From Thuidium tamariscinum (taxonomy: Eukaryota > Streptophyta > Bryopsida > Hypnales > Thuidiaceae): a stretch of DNA of 64,000 nucleotides. Made by a program: the position numbers and the translations under genes. The stretch is taken from the NCBI GenBank assembly GCA_947034885.2, contig OX344749.2, positions 16,879,501 to 16,943,500 on the forward strand, given 5' to 3'. Shown one piece after another: positions 23,855-34,459 of the stretch; the stretch's first letter is position 1, and every line of letters begins with the position of its first letter. The notes beneath the pieces are model-generated. The model was not told where the DNA came from. It did no database searches and worked only from the letters and a program-made list of their open reading frames with translations.

Positions 23855-25405
23855 CTAACCCATGAGGGTTCTTAACTATGTTCACACCAAAAATGCTCCA
23901 AAAATGCCATTTCTAGTACAAAGTATCAAAATTTTAGAAAAAATACATTTTTGGACATATATAGCTCTAGGATCTTGTAGTAAGGAAGTTTGAAAAGATG
24001 TGAAAAAAATATTAGAAATTTCCACTATATAGACTGGAGGATATTAGCATTTGAATTGACAAAAATCTATTTTTGGCCCTACAAAAAATTGGACAATTAC
24101 ACTTCATAAGGCCACATTTGTATATAAAAATCTCCAAAATGATGATACTAATTCTTTTGGTTCATTTTTTAAAGGAAATTAGGTACATTCTTGAAATTTT
24201 TAGATCATTTGAAATTATATAACATGTACAAAAAAACTAGTAAGTAGAAATAAATAGAGAATAATTTAGAACACTACTTTGTTAAGAATTTAGTTGAGGA
24301 ATTGAAAAATGCCAATTCCAATGGTTGTATTGTTGTAATTATGAACAATTTACATACAATGTTTAAATTTTTTTTCAAAAATGTTGAAATTTGAATTTAA
24401 TAAAAGACTTCAAAACTTATTTTAGCATAGAAAATTCATAACTATCGACAATCTAAAACTCCTTATAACTTTCATTTCATTTATCATGTAGACATAAGAA
24501 GATTTATGGGCCCCCTAGAGGACCATTTCAAGGTTGTTCCCTAAAACAATTTCCACTGCTATAGACCAGCCTCCACTCGTTTGAATTTTTGAATTTCGAA
24601 AAAAAAAATTTAATTCCAAAATTTTCAGAATGTATCAAAATTATTAAAAAAAAATTCAAAAATTCAAAAAAATTAATGAAAATAATTAATTAATTAGTAT
24701 TTTTGGACATGGCAGTCGCCTGACCACATCAGCATGCTGATGTGTCAGTGTTCTTAGTATTCCCACAACATTTCCAGCGTTTAGGAACTCACAATCTTCT
24801 AAAATGGCTAGAAATCCTTTTATGATGATTCAAAGCTTTCCATACAATTGAGCTATTTGTAAAGTCCCCCCACTTTGGACATGACTTTTTTTGAAGTTGA
24901 GAAGGCAACTATAGTTGAAGCATCAAACTTTTTTGCAAGATACTTATGTCACACGACTTCAAAAGTGGGGACCAAACTTTTTTAGGCACCATTTTGATGG
25001 AAAAATAAGTTTCATACCCACTTTTATTTCAACTTTTTTAACTCAACTAGCTTTTTCGCAAAACTCATGGGTTTAAAATCGGGTTTAGTGTACTTTATGA
25101 ATAACTCAAATATATATATAAATCTAAAAAACTAGTTTCAAATTTTTATTTCTTAAAAAAGTGATTTTCTTAGAATTTTTTTGACTTGCCTAGGATTTTG
25201 AGATTGAAAAAAACTACATATTATGCAACATTTGACTTTTTAACCATGCGGTCAAAATTTATGAAAATTGTTGGGCCTTAAGGCTACTTCCTAAGAATGT
25301 ATTTTTTGAAAATTTCAATGAAATAGAATTAAGATTTTATTCATAGTAAGTTGCTCCAAATTGCTATGTTGCTTGAATTCAAAGCTCAATTTGGCCCTTC
25401 TAGAA
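23855..25405 (+). mobile_element. Repeat family A, copy 2, interrupted
   Basis: The left part (ttcttaactatgtt, then gccatttctagtac) and right part (aatttggcccttctaga before TTAA) align to family A copy 1 in the same orientation. The middle is interrupted by the family F copy at 24505-24830 and by another unrelated stretch at about 24850-25100. The copy lies roughly 150 bp downstream of copy 1, giving a near-tandem pair. Ends are degraded, so this is probably an older insertion. Confidence 0.5.
24505..24830 (+). repeat. Dispersed repeat family F, copy 2, inserted in family A copy 2
   Basis: It runs from about gggccccctagaggacc through an A/T core (aattaattaattag) to the conserved end ggaactcacaatcttct. 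It interrupts sequence that is continuous in family A copy 1 near 23385-23405, which indicates insertion. Target duplication could not be read with confidence. Confidence 0.5.
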
Positions 25406-25608
25406 TTAAAGTGAACAAAATAAAAAAATTTGCACCTTTCTTGACAAGATTTCTAGCTTTGAATCTTTTTAACTTATACTACTATTTTGAATTTCTAATT
25501 TTTTATAATGAATAAGTGAATTTACAATCAAGGATAATTTAAATTTAAGTACATACTTGACTTTTGATCTTAAATTTTTATTATCATTAGAAGCAAATAT
25601 GACAAATT

Positions 25609-25878
25609 CACTATAAGAAACCCCCGTTTTAGGTAACGAGTCCTAATTTTTTATAACGGATTTTGGGTGATGTCAATGTTGACAACTCAAAATTTTTATG
25701 TCAACAAAACTGTCCAATGTAACATCAATGTCAACAGTCCAATGTTTTTATGTCAACATTGATGTTACATTGAACAATTTTGTCGACATAAAAATTTTGA
25801 GTTGTCAACATTGACATCACCCAAAATCCGTTATAAAAAATTAAGGCTCGTTACCTAAAACGGGGGTTTCTTATAGTG
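25609..25878. mobile_element. CACTA-type foldback MITE (270-bp near-perfect palindrome)
   Basis: The element starts CACTATAAGAAACCCCCG and ends with its inverse. Direct 3-bp copies ATT lie at 25606-25608 and 25879-25881. CACTA termini with a 3-bp duplication define the CACTA/En-Spm superfamily. The two arms, each about 125 nt, differ at only a handful of bases and are separated by a loop of about 20 nt, so a transcript would fold into one long hairpin. No coding capacity. Confidence 0.85.
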
Positions 25879-25881
25879 ATT

Positions 25882-27000
25882 ATAAGGAAAAACTAAATCA
25901 TTAATAACTCTAACTTTTGGATGGAATTTAGATAAACTAGTCCCAATGATGAGTTTGTTCTAGCAAGCAAGTTCAACTTCGTAGAACATTTTTCTTTTAA
26001 ACTATAAAAATTGAATATAAAAATGAATCTTTGTAAGTTAGGTTTTCTTTTAAGATGCTATAATAGGCTAAAAAATAAGAATCTCCATAATTTTCTCATC
26101 TCTAGTCTAAATGAAATTAATCAAAGCTTTCAATGAACCACACTACGCAACTAGTCCAATATCATTCTCAAATCTCACTAACTAAGTCCAATTGAACAAC
26201 TTTAAGTCATTATTATTTCTCTTGCAAATAACCCAAGAAGCCTAAACAATCAAATAATCTATAATGTTATGTAAAACACCTTCCAACCATATATACAAAT
26301 CAATACAATATCTAGAGAATAAGTTCATAATCAACTTCAATCCTCAACTTTTGCTCTTTGCTCTAATAGTTTGCATCATACATTTGTATCCTATATCACA
26401 AACCGAGTACCAACCTTTCATAATACAAGTAAAAATACCTAAACATAAAAAGGCAACAAATAAAGAAACAAACAACTTTAGATTGACACAAAAGATCTTA
26501 CACATGACTAATACTCCTATTAGTGTAGTAAAAGTTCTTTCTTCCTTCTATTAAAGCTCCCTTAACAATTGCTATCTCTTAATCTATTTATGTAGATTTA
26601 TTTCATTTTCCAAATCTAATTTATTTTTGCTATCCATTTCTTTACAATTTACATCCTTTTAATTTTGGTCTATTGCACTTAAAGTGTTCATATTGAAATT
26701 TGATTTTAGGTTGATGAATAAGAATATTGACTATACAGGTACCATTTCCTCCCAATGTGGGAATGACCACGTAAATGGATGCTTTATTGACATTGTATGT
26801 AGCTAAATTTCAATTCGAATGACTTATTCTACTTCCCAAAATCACAAAGTGACCAAAATTTTGTTAAAATGGCGGCATTCCATAAACTTAATGCTTTTAG
26901 ACCTCATGATCTGAAATCTATAGTTGTCCTAGACTTTAGAACTAGAGAAGAAAATGAATGGAAAATGGCGTATGGAATACCACCACCTTGTCGAAATTTC
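25882..27000. other. AT-rich intergenic DNA with one K-family end
   Basis: Mostly AT-rich with short chance frames. At 26862-26880 the words ttgttaaaatggcggcattcc match the left end of the K element at 27590, but no partner end was found nearby, so it may be a solitary or truncated terminus. Confidence 0.4.
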
Positions 27001-27585
27001 CCAAGAAGTGACTGCAGTGCAGATTGAGTGCCGACATTTCTAGCGAGCCCATGCCGCATGTCGGTCTCGGCTTTGCAAATGACTTGGAGGTGTCTCAGCC
27101 TGCGTCACTGTTCAACACCCTCGACTCGCTTGCCAATGTCGAATGTCTATCGACTCGGCATTTCACAACGAGAAATAGTACGTCGGAATCATCTCCACAA
27201 TTCCACTCATCGATCTACTGCTCGCACGGACGAATTGAAAGAGCAAAGAAGTACGTCAAGCAAGGAATTAATTATTGAGATGCACATGGCTTCCTTTGGT
27301 TAATTGGTTTCAGTTCCGTTGGGACAGTATCAATATTGTGGGGTAGCATTTGACTTGTTTCAGTCCTGGACCAGATTCCCTGCCGAACCGGATTCTTTTT
27401 ATAGAGATACGTACGTACTGCAATCAAGATTCTTCCCCGGGCACCAGGTCCTACAGATTGATCGCTTAGGGGCAGACTCTGTATTCCCCCTGTTTGTGTT
27501 GGTGCCTTGGGGTGGGGTGTTTGAGTCCTTGTCAAGCCACTTGTGGCCTGGCAATTTGTATTCTATTTTCCTGCAATGAAATTCC
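27001..27585. other. GC-richer island with open frames, no recognised gene
   Basis: Two overlapping plus-strand frames (27024-27278 and 27028-27303) and another at 27304-27579 are open in a stretch more GC-rich than its surroundings. None resembles a known protein and splice signals are unconvincing. It may be a gene remnant or the edge of a larger repeat. Confidence 0.25.
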
Positions 27586-27589
27586 GTTT

Positions 27590-27795
27590 ATGGTCAATTT
27601 CGTTAAAATGGCGGTATTCCGAGTGCCATTTTGACATATTCCATGTGCCACTTTGACAAATTTCAAGTGTCATTTTGACATATTTTGTGTACTATTTTGA
27701 CATAGAGGCTTAGTGATAGAGGAAGAAAATGTGCCATTTTAATGAAATGTTGTGCCATTTTATTAGAGTATCGCCATTTTAACGAAATTGACCAT
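27590..27795. mobile_element. K element, copy 1 (206 bp, 24-bp perfect TIR, 4-bp GTTT duplication)
   Basis: The first 24 bases (starting ATGGTCAATTTCGTTAAAAT) are exactly inverted at 27772-27795. Direct GTTT copies flank it at 27586-27589 and 27796-27799. The interior is built from repeats of the motif (g)ccattttgacat. Removing the element and one GTTT restores the sequence seen at 43615-43640, confirming boundaries and target duplication. Superfamily unassigned. Confidence 0.75.
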
Positions 27796-27799
27796 GTTT

Positions 27800-28880
27800 C
27801 ATTTGTGTCAAAAAAAGAAAGAAAAAGATTCTTCCCCGGAATTAAACAATTCTTCTCCACATTATGATTGGATCTCAGACAAAAAGCAGTGCATGCCCAG
27901 TGGTGAGTCGAGCTAGCTAGCCAAGCAACCGGGCGAGCAACAGTCGATTTCCCCGGGGGCCTGAACGAATTTGATTGATCGCTGATGATGATACTGAGTG
28001 GTCCAGATCGAGTTTACCCCATCGATTGACTCAGGAAAGTCATTTGCACACACGAAAGCGAGACGGGAATTCGTATTTAATATTTATATGTAATTCCCCC
28101 ATGTGATAATGACGAAATTGGTGGTATGATTTCCTCCTGTTTCCACCCTTTAAAATAATCTGAAACTTCGAATTCTGATATTCCTGTAAGAGGAACGTGG
28201 ACCCATACTCTCCATCTCACTCAATGAAACCCTCTGTGACCTGGTCAAGAGGAAGGTTTCAAATCCCTGTAACTGTTAAAGGGCAGTCGGAGTGAAATCA
28301 TGATCAAATACTGAGTTGAACAAATGCGGGAGTGAAATAACCCTCCATGTGTAGGAAGTTCAGGTGGTGGCGGGGGTGGACAGTCAATCTCGATGTCCAT
28401 TGACTTCAGATTCTGCACATTTTTTAATTGGAGACCACTTAATTCAAGAGTCGGTACAGACTTCATGATCATCGAACATAGTGATCATCGGCAGCTGGTG
28501 AGAAGGTGCAGTGCAGCGTTAACATCTCTACGAACTTCAATGCTTGTGCATGCTCAGGTTCAGGATCGATATATGTAAGTCGGGATCTTCGGCTTCCATA
28601 CTCCTCTCCCACTCTTGTACACATCAGTAGATCGATTTCATTACAGCAGCCTTGGTTTCTCCAGTTAATCCAGCCGAGTGCAATGCCCGGGTGACCAGTC
28701 TCTAATGTTACGTTGTGAAATTGCAACCTGTCGAAATGAGTACGCTGAACGTATCTGTTTCTTAATGATGTAAGTTTGCGACTAGTATGAATGTGAAATA
28801 TGTAGGCAAAAGGCAATTTCATTCAGAATTAATCTCCGCTCTCTGAATTGCGCTACTAAGTAAACGACACTCACGTAGCT
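27800..28880. other. Upstream region of the orphan membrane-protein gene
   Basis: Mixed-composition sequence containing the likely promoter of the gene at 28881. The minus strand carries two adjacent open frames (28469-28822 and 28245-28472) in different frames. One includes LELSGLQLKNVQNLKSMDIEI, faintly leucine-rich-repeat-like. These could be remnants of an antisense gene or chance. Confidence 0.3.
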
Positions 28881-30011
28881 ATGTTTGTCAGAATGGGGCG
28901 GTTTCCCGGGCGGTTTGCATCCCTAACGAGCTTGATCCAATTCATTTGGCTGCTACATCTAGCAATTCAAGTGACTCACGTTGTTGGGCGCGGTCCAGAT
29001 GCGTTGCCGTTGATTCAAGTCTACAACTTTTCCATGTCGGACTGCTCCCTGTTTCGAAACGAGACTGTTCTGCGTCCCAGGTTCGGGGTATGGCCTGAAG
29101 CCATTGCCGGCGTTGGATTCACCTACTGTTGTGAATACCAACCGAACGGAGCCTTGTCAACCTTCGAGCTCAGCAATTACACCTACAATACCGACGGCGG
29201 GACGCTGCAACTGGGGCCCTACTACGACCTCGGCATTGTGGAGAAACAGGAGTATGCGTATTACTGGCGCTACTGGTACTTTTGGAATTTGCCCCAGAAG
29301 CGGTTCAGCAAGCCCATGTTGTATTGCGAAGTGACGGACTTGCGGAAGCTTCACTTGCACCGCTACTACCGGAAAGTGCTGGTCCGAGCCGCGACTCCCT
29401 GGGCAGTGGTCACGTGCGTGTTGGTGTGTTTCGTGTCGGTGTTCTTGGTGCTGGGAAGGCGCCAATGCAACACCGGCATCTACCGAGCTAGAGCGAGCAC
29501 GGATGGAACGACTGTCAAGCCTGACCTAGACAAGGAGGAGGCGTTCACCGACGCCTGCCACATCTTACTGCTGGCCATTGTGGGCAGCAGCATGATGGAG
29601 GGCATCGCGCGCTCGTCTCTGCAATCCTGGAGGTCTGAGCTCATGTTTAACGGCGGCGTTATCTACGTATACCTGACGCTTTTTGCGATACTGTCAACCG
29701 CCATTCGGCATGGCCTGTGTCTGGAGCTGCGTACGCGGCAGTCCCCCGGATCCGAAAGCAGCTGGCATTGGCAGAAGGTGTTCGGGCAGCTGGTGGCGAC
29801 GTTCATCGTGGGCATGTACCTGGTGCTGGTGGACGACGTCACGGAACACGGCTTGGATGCGTTCGCAAGCCTGGCACTGGGCACGTGCGCGGCCGCGTCG
29901 GTGTGGTCGGCGGGGGTGGAACTGGTGATCCTGGTGCGCTTCGGCTGGCAGAAAATCATCAAGCCGAACGTGAAGGAGATATTGCAGCTGCCTTGCCGTG
30001 CTAGAAATTAA
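28881..30011 (+). CDS. Orphan secretory-pathway membrane protein, single exon
   Basis: A 376-codon uninterrupted frame stands out in GC-rich sequence (high third-position GC) between AT-rich repeats. A hydrophobic N-terminal segment (about residues 15-34) looks like a signal peptide or anchor. The following segment to about 170 is Tyr/Trp-rich and probably lumenal or extracellular. It has Cys55, Cys83-Cys84 and Cys149, and N-glycosylation sequons at Asn49, Asn60 and Asn99. Five hydrophobic helices follow at about 172-192, 226-243, 258-275, 302-317 and 326-352, then a short basic tail. I do not recognise the family; no catalytic or transport motif is visible. Lack of introns contrasts with every other gene here and could reflect retroposition, transfer or a lineage-specific gene. 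A second in-frame ATG at 28893 could be the true start. Confidence 0.75.
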   Translation: MFVRMGRFPGRFASLTSLIQFIWLLHLAIQVTHVVGRGPDALPLIQVYNFSMSDCSLFRNETVLRPRFGVWPEAIAGVGFTYCCEYQPNGALSTFELSNYTYNTDGGTLQLGPYYDLGIVEKQEYAYYWRYWYFWNLPQKRFSKPMLYCEVTDLRKLHLHRYYRKVLVRAATPWAVVTCVLVCFVSVFLVLGRRQCNTGIYRARASTDGTTVKPDLDKEEAFTDACHILLLAIVGSSMMEGIARSSLQSWRSELMFNGGVIYVYLTLFAILSTAIRHGLCLELRTRQSPGSESSWHWQKVFGQLVATFIVGMYLVLVDDVTEHGLDAFASLALGTCAAASVWSAGVELVILVRFGWQKIIKPNVKEILQLPCRARN

Positions 30012-31034
30012 CTTGAATGTTTCCGCCCAACCTAGTGCAGTACGTTCCGAGGGGATTGTGCATGGTTCGCGTCGAATTTATTCCTTCTTGTAATTGTAAG
30101 TGTTTGGGCTTGTTAGCCGGTAATTGGTATGTAGAGGATCCGATCTGGGCCGGTTCTCTAGCTTACAATGTCTTTTTCGGATACCATGTTTTTGAATAAA
30201 CTGTGAAATCTTCAAGAGTTAGTTATAGGTGTACGTGCGCAAAATCAGCCCTCTGCTGGCTCCCAATCCTCTGTGTTCGACGGTTTGGGTGAGAAACGTT
30301 GCGGGTAGCAGGTCTTCTAACAGGGTGGTAACTGAAGGCATGCAGTCACCGTGTAGGGAGGAGAAAGCGTGTACAGCGGAGAAGTGTCATCTAGAATATG
30401 AAAATGTCAATCGTGTCTCACTGGAAGGGAGTGTAACGGATACTGTATGGATACCATTCATGCAGGTCAGCACAAAGCTAGATAGTTTTAAAAACAAAAA
30501 TCAATAGTGGGAAGGAAATATTAAATGACTGAACACCGTACCACAACTTATTAACAAAATGATCACAAAATAGCTAATGGAACACTTGAAGACCACAACT
30601 CGATGCCCTCCGATCCGCTGGCCTGTTTTCGTTCCGTCATCAGTCCGAGACATACGTGAAAATTATTTCTAGGATGAGCTCGAATGCTGACGATGGTCCT
30701 TTCGATTGGTATTCGCAACAATAACGATGCCTGAGTCTTCAGGCCGGCCAGACTAGACCGGCCAGACTAGGCCAGCCTAGATACGAACTTGGAAAGCAGA
30801 ACCGTCTCAATTCGAAACGAGGAGCTATTTGACATTGAAGTGTCAATCGTATACTGGAAGCGCCGGCACACGTATCTGGAGCGCCACCAGCAAAGATCGA
30901 ATGCAGCTCGATCAATTTTGACAAGCTAGGATTCCTTTCACTGGATTCAATTGTTGCTAGCTCAGCTTGCTCCGCTACTAGTAAACGTACGCGTCGAGGA
31001 CGTATTGATCGATCCGTCATCCAATGGGAAAAGA
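30012..31034. other. 3' UTR and intergenic sequence
   Basis: The first few hundred bases after the stop codon probably are 3' UTR. A frame at 30229-30507 lacks an ATG start context and family resemblance. A short direct duplication of the words ccggccagacta occurs around 30744-30772. Nothing else recognisable. Confidence 0.35.
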
Positions 31035-31038
31035 ATCG

Positions 31039-31223
31039 ATGGTGAATTTCTTTCGAATGGCGGTGATCGATCATGTGCCATTTTCGATATGTTTGGCGCC
31101 ATTTGAAGGGAATATGACGTCATTTCAATGGAATGCCGTGCTATTTCTGACATGTTCCGTGCCATTTTAACGGAATGTTGCGCCATTCTTCTGGAATATC
31201 ACCATTTTAACGAAATTCATCAT
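31039..31223. mobile_element. K element, copy 2 (185 bp)
   Basis: It starts ATGGTGAATTTC and ends GAAATTCATCAT, with an interior of gccattt motifs like copy 1. Flanking tetramers are ATCG (31035-31038) and ATCA (31224-31227), consistent with a 4-bp duplication carrying one change. The terminal repeat is more diverged than in copy 1. Confidence 0.5.
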
Positions 31224-31249
31224 ATCAGTATCAATCAACTGCATATATA

Positions 31250-31864
31250 AGGGAGATGGCTCTAAAAGCGACACTTTAAGGCTGTTGGGCCTTTCTGATG
31301 GGTTTTAGATGCTCGGATTTTTTTTCACTTATTTATCACTTGAAGAAGAATTGACGTGGAATCTAACCCAAGTGGTTTCATATTTTTCGGAGCATTTATG
31401 AATTACTTATGAACTTTCAAAGAACTCTGCAGTAGGTCCCTGTTTGTGACTTGCAGCCCACTAGCCCTTACAAAAATCACACACAAGTGGTCTGAAAAAA
31501 GATATGACATTACCCAAATCAAGCATTGCAGCATGCATAAAGTAATAGAGAAGGTTCCTAAGTGTGACCCTTTCTAAAACTTAAATGAAAGCTTAAGTCG
31601 ATCGATTAATATTTTCAGATTTTTTGGCATACTTAAGAAGGTATTTGGGCCATCATTTCTTATTTTGAAAAAATTTAATGACCAAGTATGCACTTAGTTA
31701 AAAAGGGACCCATTGTGGCTTTCAAAATCAACCATTAAAGAACTATAAACCAAACCTTATTAAGTTATGACGCAACCATTAATCCATTTTGTCATCAATA
31801 CACATCCATTTTAGAGCCTCCTAGAGGACGGTTTGGGAGGAGGGTCTGTTTTAGAGCCACCTAC
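31250..31864. mobile_element. Repeat family D, copy 1
   Basis: The left end reads AGGGAGATGGCTCTAAAAG; the right end reads TTTTAGAGCCACCTAC. TA dinucleotides flank both ends (31248-31249, 31865-31866). It is related to 36004-36329 and 61382-62725 through the termini and through words such as ctgttgggcctt and aacccaagtggtttcat. TA duplication suggests a Tc1/mariner (Stowaway-like) affiliation, but this is weak evidence. Confidence 0.5.
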
Positions 31865-32404
31865 TATACACACTAGCATGATTGAATCTGTGCTAATATT
31901 TTGACTCAAACCTTAAACAATTGGCTAAATAAATTAAGCTTGATTTTGAGAGTCATTGACAAAAAGTGGCTCAATTACAATGCCAATAAGTTTGACATAT
32001 GTTTAGGTAGGTACATCCAAAAGCATAGTTGACCTTAACCCTAGACTGCCTAAGAAGCCAGAAAGTATCCTCACATAGATTTGAGTAAAATTCAAAGTGT
32101 TGTAACTTTTGCATCCAAGAGCCAAATTCAATAAAACTTGTTGGTAATGTTGCGCTTTCTCTTCTACTTTGTGTGGTAAAATTTTTAGACCATTGATCCA
32201 TATGTATTGAATTTTTAGAAGCCAATCAAAGTTCATAGCTTCAATTTGAATTTAGCAAACTACATCTTAGGGCTACAACTTTGGGGCCTTGTATCTACTT
32301 CATCTTAAGTTTGTTTTCAATAGAATTTGTTAGGTATTGTTTTCCTTGAAGTCTAGTTATTGCGGTAATATTTTCATGTCAATCCAAGTTGTTTGGAATG
32401 TTAA

Positions 32405-33239
32405 CCCCTAAAAGCCCAAGGGGTTAGGACAAAACACAAATGTGTTATAAAATATAAGCATTACAACTTTTTTGAAGTTAGTATCAAAGAAGATAATGTA
32501 AAGCACAAAAAGTAGAAAGTATCTATACAATCAAAATTAAAAAAATGTTTTTAGATTATTTTTAAATGAATTTTGAAGATATAACTTCAAAAATTCACCA
32601 AAAATACAATTTCTATTTTTAGAATTTGAAATTTTTTTTGATTGGTCAAAATTGTGTTTTTTATTGATATATAGAAAAATGCAAAATATTCAACCTCTAA
32701 AAGCCCAAGGGATTAAGACAAAATACAAATGTGTTATAAAATATAAGCTTTACAACTTTTTTGAAGTTATCATCAAAGAAGATAATGTAAATCACAAAAA
32801 GTAAAAAGTATAAATATGATCAAAATTTAAAAAATATTTATAGATTCTCTTCAAATGAATTTTGAAGATATAACTTCAAAAATTCACCAAAAATACAATT
32901 TCTACTTTTATGATTTGAAATTTTTTTTGATTGGTCAAAATTGTGTTTTTTATTGACTTGTAAAAAAGTAAAAAGTATTTACTAATGAGAGCATCAATAC
33001 TTCCCCCAAATAGTAAGTTTTTCAACACTAAGCAATTTTAGACACTTTGTACTATTTCTTTTTTTTTTTGCTATAACTTTTGTTTGACCGTACTAATCTT
33101 AGTTTTGAATATCAATGTTGAAAGGAAACCCAATTTTTTCAAAGCTGAAAAAAAAAATTTGAAAAAACTTTTTTTTTGCTCGAAAATTCTGCCCGAAGTC
33201 AGGCAACGACCAGAAAATGGTCGTTTGAGTGCTTAGGGG
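32405..33239. mobile_element. TTAA element inserted in family B copy 2, with an internal 289-bp tandem duplication
   Basis: It begins CCCCTAAAAGCCC, ends GTGCTTAGGGG, and is flanked by TTAA at 32401-32404 and 33240-33243. The unit starting at 32405 is repeated in tandem with a period of 289 bp (second unit from 32694, ctctaaaagcccaag). No open frame. The uninterrupted target is visible at about 9041-9060. Confidence 0.65.
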
Positions 33240-33724
33240 TTAAAGAGCAATTCAAAGTTCAAAATCCCAAATTTTTTTGAGTATAGTGAACTTCAATGGC
33301 TTGTTTCTTCTTCATATAGAGTCTATTTCAAATTTTTTTTAAATTTAAAGAGTTGTACATATAAGTATAGTTTGTGTAGCTAAAATTTTGTATCAATCCA
33401 AAAAGTTTTGAATGACAAGGAAGCATTTTTGTAGAAGGAGGTTTAGCCTTTGATGCAACTTTTTGTCCTATTTCTTGACACTTCAAAGCCATTTTGCAAG
33501 CACAATGAGTCAACTGAATGATATTTTCTTCCACTAAATTGTTTCTAAGGTAGCTTTGAACCACTTTATAGTTTAAAGTTATTTCATTTGAGTAGGTTTA
33601 TAAATCAAATTTCACCTCCAAATGTCTTTCTACAAAAAAATTTGTATCCATTTTGAATACTAAAATATCATAATCTTGCAATCTATGTGGTCAAATGATT
33701 CAGAATTTTGTGTATGTTACCTAC

Positions 33725-34459
33725 GGGTCATTGCAAGAAACACCTGTACTATTTTGTGTCACGCGTCACATGCTGATCAGTTTTTTGGCCATAACTTTTG
33801 TGTTTTAGCTCCAAATGACTCAAGATTTATAGAGAAGGTACTCATAACTATTATACACCTTCCTTGATTTTTTCATAATTTTCAAAAATAATTTACTATC
33901 CAAAAATAGACCCCAATTGGATGTCACACTTGGTAGTTTAGGGGTTTTTAGTACCTGAGCTATACCTTATTTTAATGATTTTGAGATGAAATTTGGATGA
34001 GATGGTCTACTAGTAGATTTCTATCTCTCTAGGGAAGGATTTTAAAAAAAAGTTAATTTTGTGAGGTGTGGAGGTCTACAAATTGAGCTCCCTTCTGCTT
34101 GTATTTTGAAACATATAAAATATTGATTTGGCAGGTTTTTTTTGTGAATGACCATCTCCATAAAGTTGTTTCAAATGGTCACTTTTTATTTTTTGAAAAT
34201 ACTTATTTTTACTATTTTTCCCTAATTTTTGAATCAAAGTACCTATTTTCTTGAGATTTGGCACTTTTCAAATTCTCCTACTTAGAGAATTTTTCTATCA
34301 ATTTCCTGTGGTGAAACCCTTCATTTTAGAGGAATATACATTATTCCTATTTTTTAAATTTTTTAAAAATTAGTTTTCTAATTTTATAGTACTACTCAAA
34401 AAATCATGAGTATCGTTGTAAAACGCAACAAATAGGACAGGTGTTTCTTGCAATGACCC
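33725..34459 (-). mobile_element. J element, copy 1 (735 bp, CTAC duplication)
   Basis: It starts GGGTCATTGCAAGAAAC and ends with the inverse. The inverted repeat extends over more than 20 bp, through cacctgt. Direct CTAC copies lie at 33721-33724 and 34460-34463. Family B copies 1 and 3 carry a single CTAC at the equivalent place. No transposase frame is present. The superfamily is not identified. Confidence 0.75.

Noticed and set aside
25609..25878. CRISPR or bacterial attachment-site interpretation of the palindrome
   Set aside because: There is no repeat-spacer array; the CACTA ends and ATT duplication explain it fully.
29157..29465. Minus-strand and alternative-frame ORFs across 28.96-30.0 kb
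   Set aside because: High GC makes other frames open; only the 28881-30011 frame has coherent signal-peptide and membrane-helix structure.
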